A stretch of DNA of 64,000 nt from Solirubrobacterales bacterium (GCA_019240115.1 JAFAYV010000052.1:1-64000), one strand, 5' to 3'. Counted from the stretch's first letter, positions 42,497 to 51,578 are shown. Notes: a model not told the origin generated them from the sequence alone. Made by a program: numbers and translations.

Positions 42497-43816
42497 ATGA
42501 GCTGTCTCATGCCACGTGCCGCCGCCCACCATCATCACCATCGCGCCTGCCGTCCCAGGCGCCCGCTCCGGACCGGAGCGCTCGCCGTCCTGACGTGCCT
42601 GCTCGCGGGGCTCACCGTCCTCGCCGCCGGCGCATCGGCGCAGCGCCTCAGGCCGCGCCTGGCCGGCGGCCGCCAGCAGTGCGCCGACCCCTATTCGAGC
42701 ATCCGCAACCCGGCCAATCCGCTCGATCTCGCCCAGGCTCCGGGCTCCGATCCCCTGAACGGCGCGCAGTTCTTCGTCCCCGGGCCCGCGCACGGCTCCG
42801 CGGCGAGCCAGATCGCGACGCTGCTGGGGATCAACCCCGAGACCCTGCCCGCCGACGAGTCGTGGGCCGATTTCGATCGCCGACTGCAGACCGGGCCACT
42901 TGCCGCGCGGCTCGCCGCCGATCCGACGCTTGCCCACGACGTCGACGCGTTGGCGTTGATCGCCGCCGAGCCCGAGGCGCAGCGGATCTCCAGCGTGTCC
43001 GAGGGCGGCGGCCCCGGCGCGATCTTCAAGCAGACCGAGAAGATCCTCTGCCAGAACATGCAGGCCGATCCGGGAACGGTCCCGATCTTCAACACCTACT
43101 TCCTGCACCCGGTGCTCGGCGGCTGCCCGACGCCGGCGCAGGTGACCGCCTACGACCCCGTGTTCCACCGCCGCGTCGACGAGATGGCGGCGGCGATCGA
43201 CCGGCGGCCCGCGGTGCTCCTGCTCGAGATCGACGCGATCGGCTCCTCGAGCTGCATCGCCCGGTCGCGCGCGATGCGCGGGTGGGAGGCCGACCTGCGC
43301 TACGAGATCAACGCGATGCGGGCCCTGCCGCACACGGTCGTCTACATCGAGGGCGGCTACTCGGACTCCAACTCGGTGGGTTACACGGCGCGGATCCTCA
43401 ACGCGATCGGCGTCGATCACATCCGCGGGTTCTTCACCAACGACACCCACAACAACTGGACGAGCAAGGAGGTCGGCTGGGCCACCGCGATCTCGCGGCG
43501 GACCGGCGGCGCCCACTTCATCGTCAACACGTCGAACAACGGCCGCGGCCCGCTGCTCAACGCCCACCCGACCGCCGAGGGCGTCGAGAATCTCTGCAAC
43601 CCGCCCGGGCGCGGCCTCGGCCCCCGCGACGCCACCGACACCGGCGTCCCGAGCGCCGACGCGTTCCTGTGGACCCACCCGCCCGGCAACTCGAGCGGCC
43701 ACTGCGGCGGGGCCGGTGCTCCCTCGTCGGGTGCGTTCTGGTGGCAGTACGCGGTCGGTCTCGCCGACCGCGCCAACGGCCAGCTCGGCCCCGGGTTCCC
43801 CAGCCTCCCCTACTGA
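42497..43816 (+). CDS. Secreted glycoside hydrolase family 6 (cellulase-like) protein, copy 1
   Basis: 439 residues from ATG 42497 (another ATG four codons on). A basic N-terminus with HHHHH is followed by a signal-peptide core (GALAVLTCLLAGLTVLAAGASA). GH6-like features: RRPAVLLLEIDAIG, TVVYIEGGYSDSNSV, GFFTNDTHNNWTSKEVGWA, HFIVNTSNNGRGP (compare DTSRNG), NLCNPPGRGLG and FLWTHPPGNSSG (compare the KPPGESDG motif). Beta-1,4-glucanase activity is inferred; the real substrate could be another glucan. Opposite in strand to the surrounding dcw genes. Confidence 0.85.
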   Translation: MSCLMPRAAAHHHHHRACRPRRPLRTGALAVLTCLLAGLTVLAAGASAQRLRPRLAGGRQQCADPYSSIRNPANPLDLAQAPGSDPLNGAQFFVPGPAHGSAASQIATLLGINPETLPADESWADFDRRLQTGPLAARLAADPTLAHDVDALALIAAEPEAQRISSVSEGGGPGAIFKQTEKILCQNMQADPGTVPIFNTYFLHPVLGGCPTPAQVTAYDPVFHRRVDEMAAAIDRRPAVLLLEIDAIGSSSCIARSRAMRGWEADLRYEINAMRALPHTVVYIEGGYSDSNSVGYTARILNAIGVDHIRGFFTNDTHNNWTSKEVGWATAISRRTGGAHFIVNTSNNGRGPLLNAHPTAEGVENLCNPPGRGLGPRDATDTGVPSADAFLWTHPPGNSSGHCGGAGAPSSGAFWWQYAVGLADRANGQLGPGFPSLPY

Positions 43817-43821
43817 CGCCG

Positions 43822-43839
43822 GGTCAGAGATCCGACCGG
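43822..43839. promoter_or_regulatory. 18-bp element upstream of second GH6 gene
   Basis: GGTCAGAGATCCGACCGG, 43 bp before the GTG start; 17 of 18 bases match the element at 42440-42457. Confidence 0.45.
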
Positions 43840-43882
43840 GGTCGGCTCACCGGGGGACGGACGTGGGTATAGGCGGCTCTCG

Positions 43883-45301
43883 GTGTTCAGCCGACCGCAG
43901 CTCGGGCCTGGACTGGCCATCCTCGCCTGCGTGACGTGCACCCTCCTGGGGCTCGGCGCGGGCAGCGCCGCCGCCCGCCGGGGCACCGGCACCGGCACCG
44001 GCACCGGCACCGGCACCGGACACGATCGTCGAGCCGAGCGCCGCCACCGACGCGGGCATCGGCCCGGTCACGCCCACCGGCCCGGCCACGGACCGCGGCA
44101 TCACCGCGCTCGCCACGGCCGGCATCACCGTGCGTATCGCCCCGTCCACGCCGCCAGGTACCAGCAGCAGTGCGCCGAGCCCGCGGTCCCCGCCGGGCGC
44201 GACCCCGGCAATCCGCTCGCGCTCGGCCGTGATCCCGGGCCCGATCCGCTGACGGGCGCGCGGTTCTTCATCCCCGGGCCCGCGCACGGTGCCGCCGCCG
44301 GCGCCATCGCCGAGCTGCTCGGCCTGTTCCCGGCGACGCTGCCCGCGCGCGAGTCGTGGACCGCTTTCCGCCGCCGGCTCGCCTCCGGCCGGGACGCCGC
44401 GCAGCTCGCCGCCGATCCCGACCTCGCCGGCCAGGTATCAGAGCTCTCGACGATCGCCGCCGAGCCCGAGGCACAGCGGATCTCGAGCGACTCCGAGGGC
44501 GGCGGCCCGGGCGCCATCTTCGACCAGGCCGAGAAGATCTTCTGCCGGAACATGGCGGCCGATCCGGGCACGATCCCCATCCTGACCACCTACTTCCTGC
44601 ACCCCGACCTCGGCAGCTGCCCCACGCCCGCGCAGGTTCAGGCCGACGGTCCCGTCTTTCACCGCCGCGTCGACGAGCTCGCCGAGGCGGTCGCCCGCCG
44701 GCCCGCGGTCCTGCTGCTCGAGATCGACGGGCTCGGGGAGACGGCCTGCATCGAGCGGGTGGGCTCGCTGCCCGGCTGGGAGGCCGACCTGCGCTACGAG
44801 GCGCGGGCGCTCGGGTCGCTGCCGCACACCGTCGTCTACGTCGAGGCGGGTTACTCGGACTCCAACTCGGTCCCCGACACCGCCCGCATGCTCGACGCGA
44901 TCGGCATCGGCGACATCCGCGGGTTCTTCACCAACGACACGCACGAGAACTGGACGATCGACGAGGTCCGCTGGGCTACGGCCGTCGCGCGGCGCACCGG
45001 GAATCCGCACTTCATCGTCAACACCGCCGACAACGGCCGCGGTCCCCTGCTCAACCCCCGGCCGGCCGCCCAGGGCGTCGAGGACCTCTGCAATCCGCCC
45101 GGGCGCGGCCTCGGCCCCCGCGACACCACCGACACCGGCGTCCCGCTCGCCGACGCGTTCCTGTGGACCCACCCGCCCGGCAACTCGAGCGGCTGCGGCG
45201 GCGGTCCGCCCGGCGGGGTGTTCTGGCCGCTGCGCGCCGAGAGTGAGGCCGCCCTGGCCGACGGCCGGCTCGGCCCCGGCTTCCCGAGCCGGCCCTACTG
45301 A
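43883..45301 (+). CDS. Secreted glycoside hydrolase family 6 (cellulase-like) protein, copy 2
   Basis: 472 residues from GTG 43883. Signal peptide (LAILACVTCTLLGLGAGSAAA), then (Gly-Thr)6 and a His/Arg-rich linker of about 50 residues, then a catalytic domain closely similar to copy 1 (ADPGTIPILTTYFLHP, VVYVEAGYSDSNSV, FIVNTADNGRGP, LWTHPPGNSSG). A tandem duplicate. The linker has abnormal codon use: the +1 frame reads as an Ala/Pro/Thr linker with G/C at 44 of 45 third positions, so paired frameshifts are suspected. The 3' end overlaps murG by 7 bp tail to tail. Confidence 0.83.
   Translation: MFSRPQLGPGLAILACVTCTLLGLGAGSAAARRGTGTGTGTGTGTGHDRRAERRHRRGHRPGHAHRPGHGPRHHRARHGRHHRAYRPVHAARYQQQCAEPAVPAGRDPGNPLALGRDPGPDPLTGARFFIPGPAHGAAAGAIAELLGLFPATLPARESWTAFRRRLASGRDAAQLAADPDLAGQVSELSTIAAEPEAQRISSDSEGGGPGAIFDQAEKIFCRNMAADPGTIPILTTYFLHPDLGSCPTPAQVQADGPVFHRRVDELAEAVARRPAVLLLEIDGLGETACIERVGSLPGWEADLRYEARALGSLPHTVVYVEAGYSDSNSVPDTARMLDAIGIGDIRGFFTNDTHENWTIDEVRWATAVARRTGNPHFIVNTADNGRGPLLNPRPAAQGVEDLCNPPGRGLGPRDTTDTGVPLADAFLWTHPPGNSSGCGGGPPGGVFWPLRAESEAALADGRLGPGFPSRPY
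43982..44017. repeat. GGCACC hexanucleotide repeat, six units
   Basis: Six perfect GGCACC units in the linker of GH6 copy 2, coding (Gly-Thr)6 in the used frame and (Ala-Pro)n in the +1 frame. Unit-number changes would keep frame. Confidence 0.9.
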
Positions 45302-46350
45302 CGCCGCGCCGCGGCGAGCACCTCGGCGGCGATCTCGTCAGCCGCCTGGGGCCGGGCGAGCGCCGCCGATGCGCGTGCCATCGCGGCCAGCCGTCCAGGA
45401 TCGCCGAGCAGCCGTCCCACCTCGCAGGCCAGCCGCGGGCCGTCGAGCTCGCGGTCCGCAATGACGACGGCCGCGCCGTGGCGCTCGAAGTACCGGGCGT
45501 TCTCGGTCTGATGGTCGGCGGCGGCGTGCGGATAGGGGATCAGGACCATCGGGCGGCCATGGGCGGCGACCTCGAACACCGACCCGCCCGCGCGCGCCAC
45601 CACCAGGTCGGCGGCGAGCAGCGCCTCGCCGAAGTCCGAGACATAGCCGCGCAGGTCGTAGTGCGGCCCCGGCGAGCGCAAGGACGGCAGGTCGCGCGCG
45701 CCGGCGGCATGCAGCACGTGGAAGTCCGCGCCGGCGAACGCGGCGAGCGCGGCGTGGTTGATCGACCGCGCGCCGAGCGAGCCGCCGAACACGAGCACGG
45801 TCGGCTCCCCGGCATCGATCCCGAAGCGCCGCCGGGCGGCGGCTCGGTCGACCGCCGGCGCCGGAACCGGACGACCCGTGACGCGGTAGCGGCGACCCCC
45901 GCGCCCGTCGATCGCAAACGCCAGGCACACCCGGCGCGCCAGCGGGGCCAGGCAGCGGTTGGTGAGGCCGAGATGGCTGTCTGACTCCATCAGCACGAGC
46001 GGGACCCGCGCGAGTCCCGCCGCCAGGCCGACCGGCCCCGCGACGTAGCCGCCGGCCCCGAGCACCACGTCGGGGGCGACGCGGCCGATCAGACGTCTCA
46101 TCGTCGCGACGGCGGCGGCCGCCACCGCAGCGCCGCGCAGCGCCTGCACCGGGCTGCGGCCGGCCAGCGCCGCGACCCGCACGACGTGCAGCTCGTACCC
46201 GGCCGCCGGGACGAGCTCGCGCTCGGCCCGTTCGCCGCCGACGAAGACGACCTCGGCGCCGTCGGCACGCAGCGCGTCGGCGACCGCGAGCGCGGGCACG
46301 ACGTGTCCGGCGGTCCCGCCTGCTCCGATGAGGATCCGCGGCCCGCCCAC
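45295..46350 (-). CDS. murG: UDP-GlcNAc--undecaprenyl-PP-MurNAc-pentapeptide GlcNAc transferase
   Basis: 351 residues, GTG start. GAGGTAGHVVPALAVADAL (lipid I site), GAGGYVAGPVGLAA, VFGGSLGARSINHA and ARAGGSVFEVAAHGRPMVLIPYPHAAADHQTENARYF are MurG/GT28 motifs. Makes lipid II. Six bp after ftsW. Its stop overlaps the end of GH6 copy 2. Confidence 0.97.
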   Translation of the reverse strand: MGGPRILIGAGGTAGHVVPALAVADALRADGAEVVFVGGERAERELVPAAGYELHVVRVAALAGRSPVQALRGAAVAAAAVATMRRLIGRVAPDVVLGAGGYVAGPVGLAAGLARVPLVLMESDSHLGLTNRCLAPLARRVCLAFAIDGRGGRRYRVTGRPVPAPAVDRAAARRRFGIDAGEPTVLVFGGSLGARSINHAALAAFAGADFHVLHAAGARDLPSLRSPGPHYDLRGYVSDFGEALLAADLVVARAGGSVFEVAAHGRPMVLIPYPHAAADHQTENARYFERHGAAVVIADRELDGPRLACEVGRLLGDPGRLAAMARASAALARPQAADEIAAEVLAAARRQ

Positions 46351-46356
46351 GGGTTC

Positions 46357-47697
46357 TCAGCCGGCGGCGCGACTCCCGTCCGCGTGGGCGCGACGCGCCC
46401 GGCGCTGCGCCCGGCGGCGATCACGCTCGGCGTCACGCTCACGCGCGGGCTCCTGCACCACCTTCAGCCGCCGGGCGCGGGGACGCGAGATGTTCAGCAG
46501 CAGGCCGACGGCGGCGAGCATCACGCACAGGTTCGTCGGCGCGTAGGAGATGAACGGCAGCGGCACGCCGGTCAGCGGCGCCAGCCCGAGCACGACGAAG
46601 ATGTTCAGGATGCCCTGGCACAGGATCAGCGAGGTGAGCCCCGCCGCCAGGAGCTTGGCGTGCCGGGTCGCGGCGCGGCGAGCCGTGCGCAGTCCGGCGT
46701 AGGCGATCATCCCGTACAGGCCGACGACCGCGAGGATCCCGAGCACCCCGAGCTCCTCGCCGATGACCGCGAGGATGAAATCCGTCTGGGCCTCGGGCAG
46801 GTAGTAGACCTTCTGGACGGACTTGCCGAGCCCGACCCCGAGCAGCCCGCCCGACCCGAGCGCAATCTGACCCTGGACCGACTGATAGCAGGGCCCTGAC
46901 TTGCAGGTCGCCGCCCACGGGTGCAGGAACGAGGTCAGCCGGGCGCGCTGGTAGGGCTGGAACACGGCCAACAGCAGGACGAAGGCGACCGCGGCGGCGG
47001 CGAGCGCGAGCATGTGCCGGCGCGGGGTCCCGGCGACGATGAGCAGCGCCGCGATCGTGAAGGCGACGACGAGCGCGGTCCCGAGGTCGGGCTCGACGAC
47101 GATCAACAGCATTGCGGGGGCGGCGACGATGGCGATCGGCGCGATCGCCTTGCGCAGCCCGCGCGGGTCTCGCGCCGGCCGCCCGCTCGCCGTCCGGCCT
47201 CGCCCCGTCGGGCGGCGCGCGAGTCGTCCGGCTGGATGGTCGGCGAGGTAGCGCGCGACGTAGAGGACGAGCGAGATCTTCATCAGCTCCGACGGCTGGA
47301 ACTGCAGCGGTCCCGCCCCGAACCACCGCCGGGCGCCGTTGACCTCGCGCCCGAGATGGGGCACGAGGACGAGCACGAGCAGCGTGAACGACGCCAGCAG
47401 CATCAGCTTGACCAGCCGAGCGTCGAGCCATGCGAGACCGCGGCGCTCGAGCAGGTGCATCGCCACCAGGCCAACGCAGCCGAACGCGAGATAGCGGACG
47501 AACTCGCCGGTGCCGCTGCCCCCGGCCCCCGAGAGCACGCCGAGCGGCGACGAGGCGCTGTAGACCATGACCGCGCCGAAGGCGATCAGGCACAGCGTCG
47601 CCGTGGTCAGGATCCGGTGCTCGAGCGGCGGCGCGACGCGTCGGCCCGCGGCGCGCCGGCCGGCGAGCGACTCGCGGGGCGCAGCGGCCGAGGCCAT
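46357..47697 (-). CDS. ftsW: Septal peptidoglycan polymerase FtsW (SEDS)
   Basis: 446 residues from ATG 47697, sharing one base with the murD stop (TGATG). About 10 membrane helices; GARRWFGAGPLQFQPSELMKISLVLY, VVEPDLGTALV, SVQKVYYLPEAQTDFILAVIGEELG and PLPFISYAPTN are SEDS motifs. An Arg-rich loop of about 33 residues (HPAGRLARRPTGRGRT..) interrupts the usual helix 4-5 connection. Position in the dcw cluster favours FtsW over RodA. Confidence 0.95.
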   Translation of the reverse strand: MASAAAPRESLAGRRAAGRRVAPPLEHRILTTATLCLIAFGAVMVYSASSPLGVLSGAGGSGTGEFVRYLAFGCVGLVAMHLLERRGLAWLDARLVKLMLLASFTLLVLVLVPHLGREVNGARRWFGAGPLQFQPSELMKISLVLYVARYLADHPAGRLARRPTGRGRTASGRPARDPRGLRKAIAPIAIVAAPAMLLIVVEPDLGTALVVAFTIAALLIVAGTPRRHMLALAAAAVAFVLLLAVFQPYQRARLTSFLHPWAATCKSGPCYQSVQGQIALGSGGLLGVGLGKSVQKVYYLPEAQTDFILAVIGEELGVLGILAVVGLYGMIAYAGLRTARRAATRHAKLLAAGLTSLILCQGILNIFVVLGLAPLTGVPLPFISYAPTNLCVMLAAVGLLLNISRPRARRLKVVQEPARERDAERDRRRAQRRARRAHADGSRAAG

Positions 47698-49067
47698 CAG
47701 TCGCCCATCACCAGCGCCCGGAAGTGCTCTCCTCGGGCCTCGAAGTTCGGATACTGGTCGTAGCTGGCGCACGCCGGCGACAGGAGCACCGTGTCCCCGG
47801 CCCGTGCGGCTCCGGTGGCCGCCGCCACCGCGGCGGGCAGCGCCCGGCAGCGGTGCACCGAGACGCCGGCGGGGGCCAGCGCGACCGCGAGCGTTTCTTC
47901 ATCCTCCCCGATCAGGTAGACCGCGCGGCAGCGCTGCGCGACGACCGGCGCGAGCGGCGTGAAGTCCTGGCGCTTGCCCTGCCCGCCGGCGATGAGGTGC
48001 ACGCCGCCGGCGTGCGTGCGCAGCGCGATGAGCGCGCTGTCGACGTTGGTCGCCTTGGAGTCGTTGACGAAGGCGATCCCGTCGCGCTGCGCGATGAGCT
48101 CGAGGCGATGCGCGACACCGGCGAACGTCCGCAGACCCTCGGCCACCGCGTCGGGCTCCACCCCGCGGGCCAGGCACGCGGCGGCCGCTGCCATAGCGTT
48201 GGCGCGATTGTGGTGCCCGGGCAGCGAGATCTCGTCGGTCGCCACGAGCGGGCGCTCGTCCCACCAGAGCCGGCCGGCGCGGTCGCAGAGCTCGGCCCCC
48301 GGGCCGCCGAAGCAGACGCGGCGCGCGCAGCCGCCGAGATCCTCGATTCCGACGTGCAGGGGCGCCACGGCGACGTCGTCGTTGCCCTGGTTGGCGAAGA
48401 TCCGCAGCTTGGCGGCGACGTAGTCCTCGAAGGTCCCGTGGCGATCGAGGTGGTCGGGGGCAAGGTTGAGCAGCACCGCGGTCTCGGGCGCGAACGCGAT
48501 CGTGTCCTCGAGCTGGAACGAGGAGGTCTCGCAGACGACCGTCACGTCGGGCGCGGTCGTCGCCGCGAGCGAGCTCGCGGCTCTCCCGACGTTGCCGGCG
48601 ACGACCACCGGCAGCGCGGCCGTGCGGTGGATGTGGCCGATCCACTCGACGACGGTCGTCTTGCCGTTGGTGCCGGTCACCGCGACGAACTCGTTGGGCA
48701 CCAGCCGCCAGGCGAGCTCGATCTCGCCGAGCACCGACAGCCCGCGGGTCCGCGCCGCCGCCACCGCGGGGGCGCCAGAGGGCACGCCAGGGCTCTTGAT
48801 GAGCGTCTGGGCGCGGGCGGCAAGGGCGTCGCCGGACGCATCGAGGTGGATTTCGACGCCGGCGGCCGAAAGCCTGCGCGCCGCCTCGCGCAGCGCCGGA
48901 GAAGCGGATCCGCCCGCCCCGCCCGCATCGCAGCCGATCACCTCCTCCCCGCGGGCGCGCAGCGCGAGCGCGGCGGCGATGCCCGAGCGAGCGAGGCCGA
49001 CGACGAGGTATGGGCCGCCGGGCAGCGGCGGGCGGGGTCGGGACCGGGGCGTGCGCCCGGAGCTCAT
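47697..49067 (-). CDS. murD: UDP-N-acetylmuramoylalanine--D-glutamate ligase
   Basis: 456 residues from ATG 49067 overlapping the mraY stop (ATGA). VVGLARSGIAAALALRARG, SPGVPSGAP, VTGTNGKTTVVEWIGH (ATP loop), CETSSFQLE, LNLAPDHLDRH and NDSKATNVDSALIAL are diagnostic. Adds D-Glu to UDP-MurNAc-L-Ala. Confidence 0.97.
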   Translation of the reverse strand: MSSGRTPRSRPRPPLPGGPYLVVGLARSGIAAALALRARGEEVIGCDAGGAGGSASPALREAARRLSAAGVEIHLDASGDALAARAQTLIKSPGVPSGAPAVAAARTRGLSVLGEIELAWRLVPNEFVAVTGTNGKTTVVEWIGHIHRTAALPVVVAGNVGRAASSLAATTAPDVTVVCETSSFQLEDTIAFAPETAVLLNLAPDHLDRHGTFEDYVAAKLRIFANQGNDDVAVAPLHVGIEDLGGCARRVCFGGPGAELCDRAGRLWWDERPLVATDEISLPGHHNRANAMAAAAACLARGVEPDAVAEGLRTFAGVAHRLELIAQRDGIAFVNDSKATNVDSALIALRTHAGGVHLIAGGQGKRQDFTPLAPVVAQRCRAVYLIGEDEETLAVALAPAGVSVHRCRALPAAVAAATGAARAGDTVLLSPACASYDQYPNFEARGEHFRALVMGD

Positions 49068-50122
49068 CCCTTGATGCCCTGCTGGAAGACGACGAAGCCA
49101 ATCGCCCCGAGGGCGGCCGCAACGATCCAGAAGCGCAGGATGATCTTCGTCTCCGACCACGCCTGCAGCTCGAAGTGGTGGTGGATCGGGGCCATCAGGA
49201 ACACGCGCTTGCGGAACACCTGGAACGAGAACACCTGGATGACGACCGACAGCACCTCGACGACGAAGATCCCGCCCAGGAGGATGAGCAGCACCTCGGT
49301 CTTGGTCATGACCGCCAGCCCGGCGACGGCTCCGCCGAGACCGAGCGCCCCCGTGTCGCCCATGAAGATGCTCGCCGGGAAGCTGTTGAACCACAGAAAG
49401 CCGATGCACGCGCCCACCAGGCAGGCCGCGAGCAGCGTGAGGTCGTGGTCTCCGGTGACGATGAACGTGATCCCGATGTAGGCGAGCAGCGTGATCGCCG
49501 CGCAGCCGGCGGCGAGGCCGTCGAGCCCGTCGGTGAAGTTCACGGCGGTCGTCGTGCCCGCGACGACGAGGTAGATGAACACCGGATACAGCGGCCCGAG
49601 GTCGATCGAGGCGTCGAATGGACGCAGCGAGATCGTGGGCGCGATGCTCGCCTGCTGCGTGGCCGCGTACCAGAGGCCGAGCGAGATCGCGATCGTCACC
49701 GCGAGCTTGGTTCGCGCGCGCAGCCCCAGCGACCGCCGGCGGACGATCTTCGTGTAGTCGTCGGCGAACCCGAGCAGCGCGCACGCGATCGCGGTCCCGA
49801 ACACCGCGACCGACTGCGCGTCGCGCTTGGACAGGAGCAGGTAGGGAATCGTGATCGCGGCGAAGATGATGATCCCGCCCATCGTCGGGGTCCCGGCCTT
49901 CGTCTGATGGCCCTCGGGACCCTCCTCGCGGATGTTCTGGCCGAACTCGCGCCGGCGCACGAACTCGATGAAGCGGGGGCTGAGGAACAGGCACATGAGC
50001 AGCGATGCGGTGCCGGCGAGCAGGATGACCCCCGACGCCGACCCGGTGGTTGAAAGGTGGCCCGACGTGGTCGCCGCGGCGAGCCCGAGCGCCGGCGCGG
50101 GTTGGCCTGGCGTGACGCTCAT
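49064..50122 (-). CDS. mraY: Phospho-N-acetylmuramoyl-pentapeptide transferase
   Basis: 352 residues, about 10 membrane helices. GTPTMGG, FADDYTKIVRRRSLGLRARTKL (catalytic Asp pair), NFTDGLDGLAAGCA and PIHHHFELQAWSE are the MraY motifs. Makes lipid I on undecaprenyl phosphate. ATGA overlaps on both sides (murE and murD). Confidence 0.98.
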   Translation of the reverse strand: MSVTPGQPAPALGLAAATTSGHLSTTGSASGVILLAGTASLLMCLFLSPRFIEFVRRREFGQNIREEGPEGHQTKAGTPTMGGIIIFAAITIPYLLLSKRDAQSVAVFGTAIACALLGFADDYTKIVRRRSLGLRARTKLAVTIAISLGLWYAATQQASIAPTISLRPFDASIDLGPLYPVFIYLVVAGTTTAVNFTDGLDGLAAGCAAITLLAYIGITFIVTGDHDLTLLAACLVGACIGFLWFNSFPASIFMGDTGALGLGGAVAGLAVMTKTEVLLILLGGIFVVEVLSVVIQVFSFQVFRKRVFLMAPIHHHFELQAWSETKIILRFWIVAAALGAIGFVVFQQGIKG

Positions 50123-51564
50123 CTCCCGGCGCCGACGGCGGCCTCGCGCAGGATCTCGCGCGCCACCGTCACGTCGTCGAACGGGATCTTGTGCCCGGAG
50201 GCGAACTCCTGCCCCTGCTCGTGGCCCTTGCCGGCGATGACGACGACATCGCCGGCGCCCGCGGCGGCGATCGCCCGCGCGATGGCGCGACGCCGATCGG
50301 CGTCGTGGGCGACGTCGCCGCCGCTTCCCTGCAGGATCTCGGCGATGATCGCCTCGGGGTCCTCGGAGCGCGGGTTGTCAGACGTGACGACCACCTCGTC
50401 GGCGAGGCGGCGGGCGATCTCGCCCATCTGCGGGCGCTTGCCCCGGTCTCGGTCCCCGCCGCAGCCGAACACGACGTGCAGCCGCCCCGGGGTCAGCTCC
50501 CGCGCCGCGCGCAGGACGTTGCGCAGCGAATCCGGGGTGTGCGCGTAGTCGACGAGCACCGCGAACCCCTGGCCCTCGTCGACGGTCTGAAAGCGGCCCG
50601 GGACCTGGCCGGCGGTCGCGATCGCCTCCACGCAGGTGTCGGCGTCGATGCCGAGGCTCCGCGCGGCGGCGAGCGCCCCGAGCACGTTGGAGACGTTGAA
50701 CTCGCCGCGCAGCGGCGAGCGCACCGCGAGCTTGCCGTCGGGGCCCCGGACGGTGAAGGTCGAGCCGTCGATCCCCGTGCGCACGTCGGTGGCGCGGTAG
50801 ACGGCGTCGGCGCGCAGCGCGAACGTCGTCGCCCCGCCCAGCTCGGCGGCGAGCCGCGCGCCGTAGGGGTCGTCGACGTTGACGACCGCCGCCGGCGCCT
50901 CGGCGCCCGCGAACAGCATCCGCTTGGCCTGGAAGTAGTCCTCCATCGTCGGATGGAAGTCGAGATGGTCCTGGGTGAGGTTCGTGAAGATCGCCGCCGC
51001 GAAGCGGATCGCGTCGGCGCGACGCAGCGCCAGCGCGTGCGAGGAGACCTCCATCACGCACGCCCGGTCGCCCCCGTCGAGCATCGCCCGGAGCGTCCGC
51101 TGCAGATCGATCGCCTCCGGCGTGGTGCGCTGGACGTCATGCGCGACGCCCGCGATGACGCTCTTGATCGTGCCGAGCAGGCCGCTGGGACGTCCCGCGG
51201 CCTCGAGCAGCGCGCGGACGAGGAACGCGGTCGTCGTCTTGCCGTTCGTGCCGGTGACCCCGACGATCTGCAGGTCCGCGCTCGGATCGCCGTAGAACGC
51301 GGCCGCGGCGGGCGCCATCGCCGCCCGGGTCGACTCGACGACGACCTGGGCGACCGGCAGGTCAAGCGGGCGCTGCACGACGAGCGCCACCGCGCCGCGG
51401 GCGACGGCGTCGGCGGCGAAGTCGTGGCCGTCGCGCGCGAAGCCGACCACGCAGAAGAACAGCGTGCCCACCCGAACCGCCCGATTGTCATAGGCGAGGT
51501 CGACGATCTCGAGGTCGTGCGCGCCCGCCGGCGCCGCGCCCGGCAGAACCTGGTCGAGCCGCAT
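50119..51564 (-). CDS. murE: UDP-MurNAc-L-Ala-D-Glu--meso-2,6-diaminopimelate ligase
   Basis: 481 residues from ATG 51564. VTGTNGKTTTAFLVRALLEA, EVSSHALALRRAD, TNLTQDHLDFHPTMEDYFQAK and the DNPR motif (VVTSDNPRSEDP) that indicates meso-DAP specificity. First gene of the murE-mraY-murD-ftsW-murG run. murF, usually next, is absent. TACGCT lies 8 nt before the ATG. Confidence 0.97.
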   Translation of the reverse strand: MRLDQVLPGAAPAGAHDLEIVDLAYDNRAVRVGTLFFCVVGFARDGHDFAADAVARGAVALVVQRPLDLPVAQVVVESTRAAMAPAAAAFYGDPSADLQIVGVTGTNGKTTTAFLVRALLEAAGRPSGLLGTIKSVIAGVAHDVQRTTPEAIDLQRTLRAMLDGGDRACVMEVSSHALALRRADAIRFAAAIFTNLTQDHLDFHPTMEDYFQAKRMLFAGAEAPAAVVNVDDPYGARLAAELGGATTFALRADAVYRATDVRTGIDGSTFTVRGPDGKLAVRSPLRGEFNVSNVLGALAAARSLGIDADTCVEAIATAGQVPGRFQTVDEGQGFAVLVDYAHTPDSLRNVLRAARELTPGRLHVVFGCGGDRDRGKRPQMGEIARRLADEVVVTSDNPRSEDPEAIIAEILQGSGGDVAHDADRRRAIARAIAAAGAGDVVVIAGKGHEQGQEFASGHKIPFDDVTVAREILREAAVGAGR

Positions 51565-51572
51565 CGGCCGAC

Positions 51573-51578
51573 AGCGTA
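51573..51578 (-). promoter_or_regulatory. Candidate leaderless -10 box (TACGCT) of murE
   Basis: TACGCT-N8-ATG. It would start the dcw transcript. Confidence 0.4.

Noticed and set aside
43982-44017. CRISPR-like repeat
   Set aside because: Contiguous GGCACC units without spacers, inside a coding linker.
46357-47697. RodA rather than FtsW
   Set aside because: SEDS motifs do not separate them well, but location between murD and murG favours FtsW.
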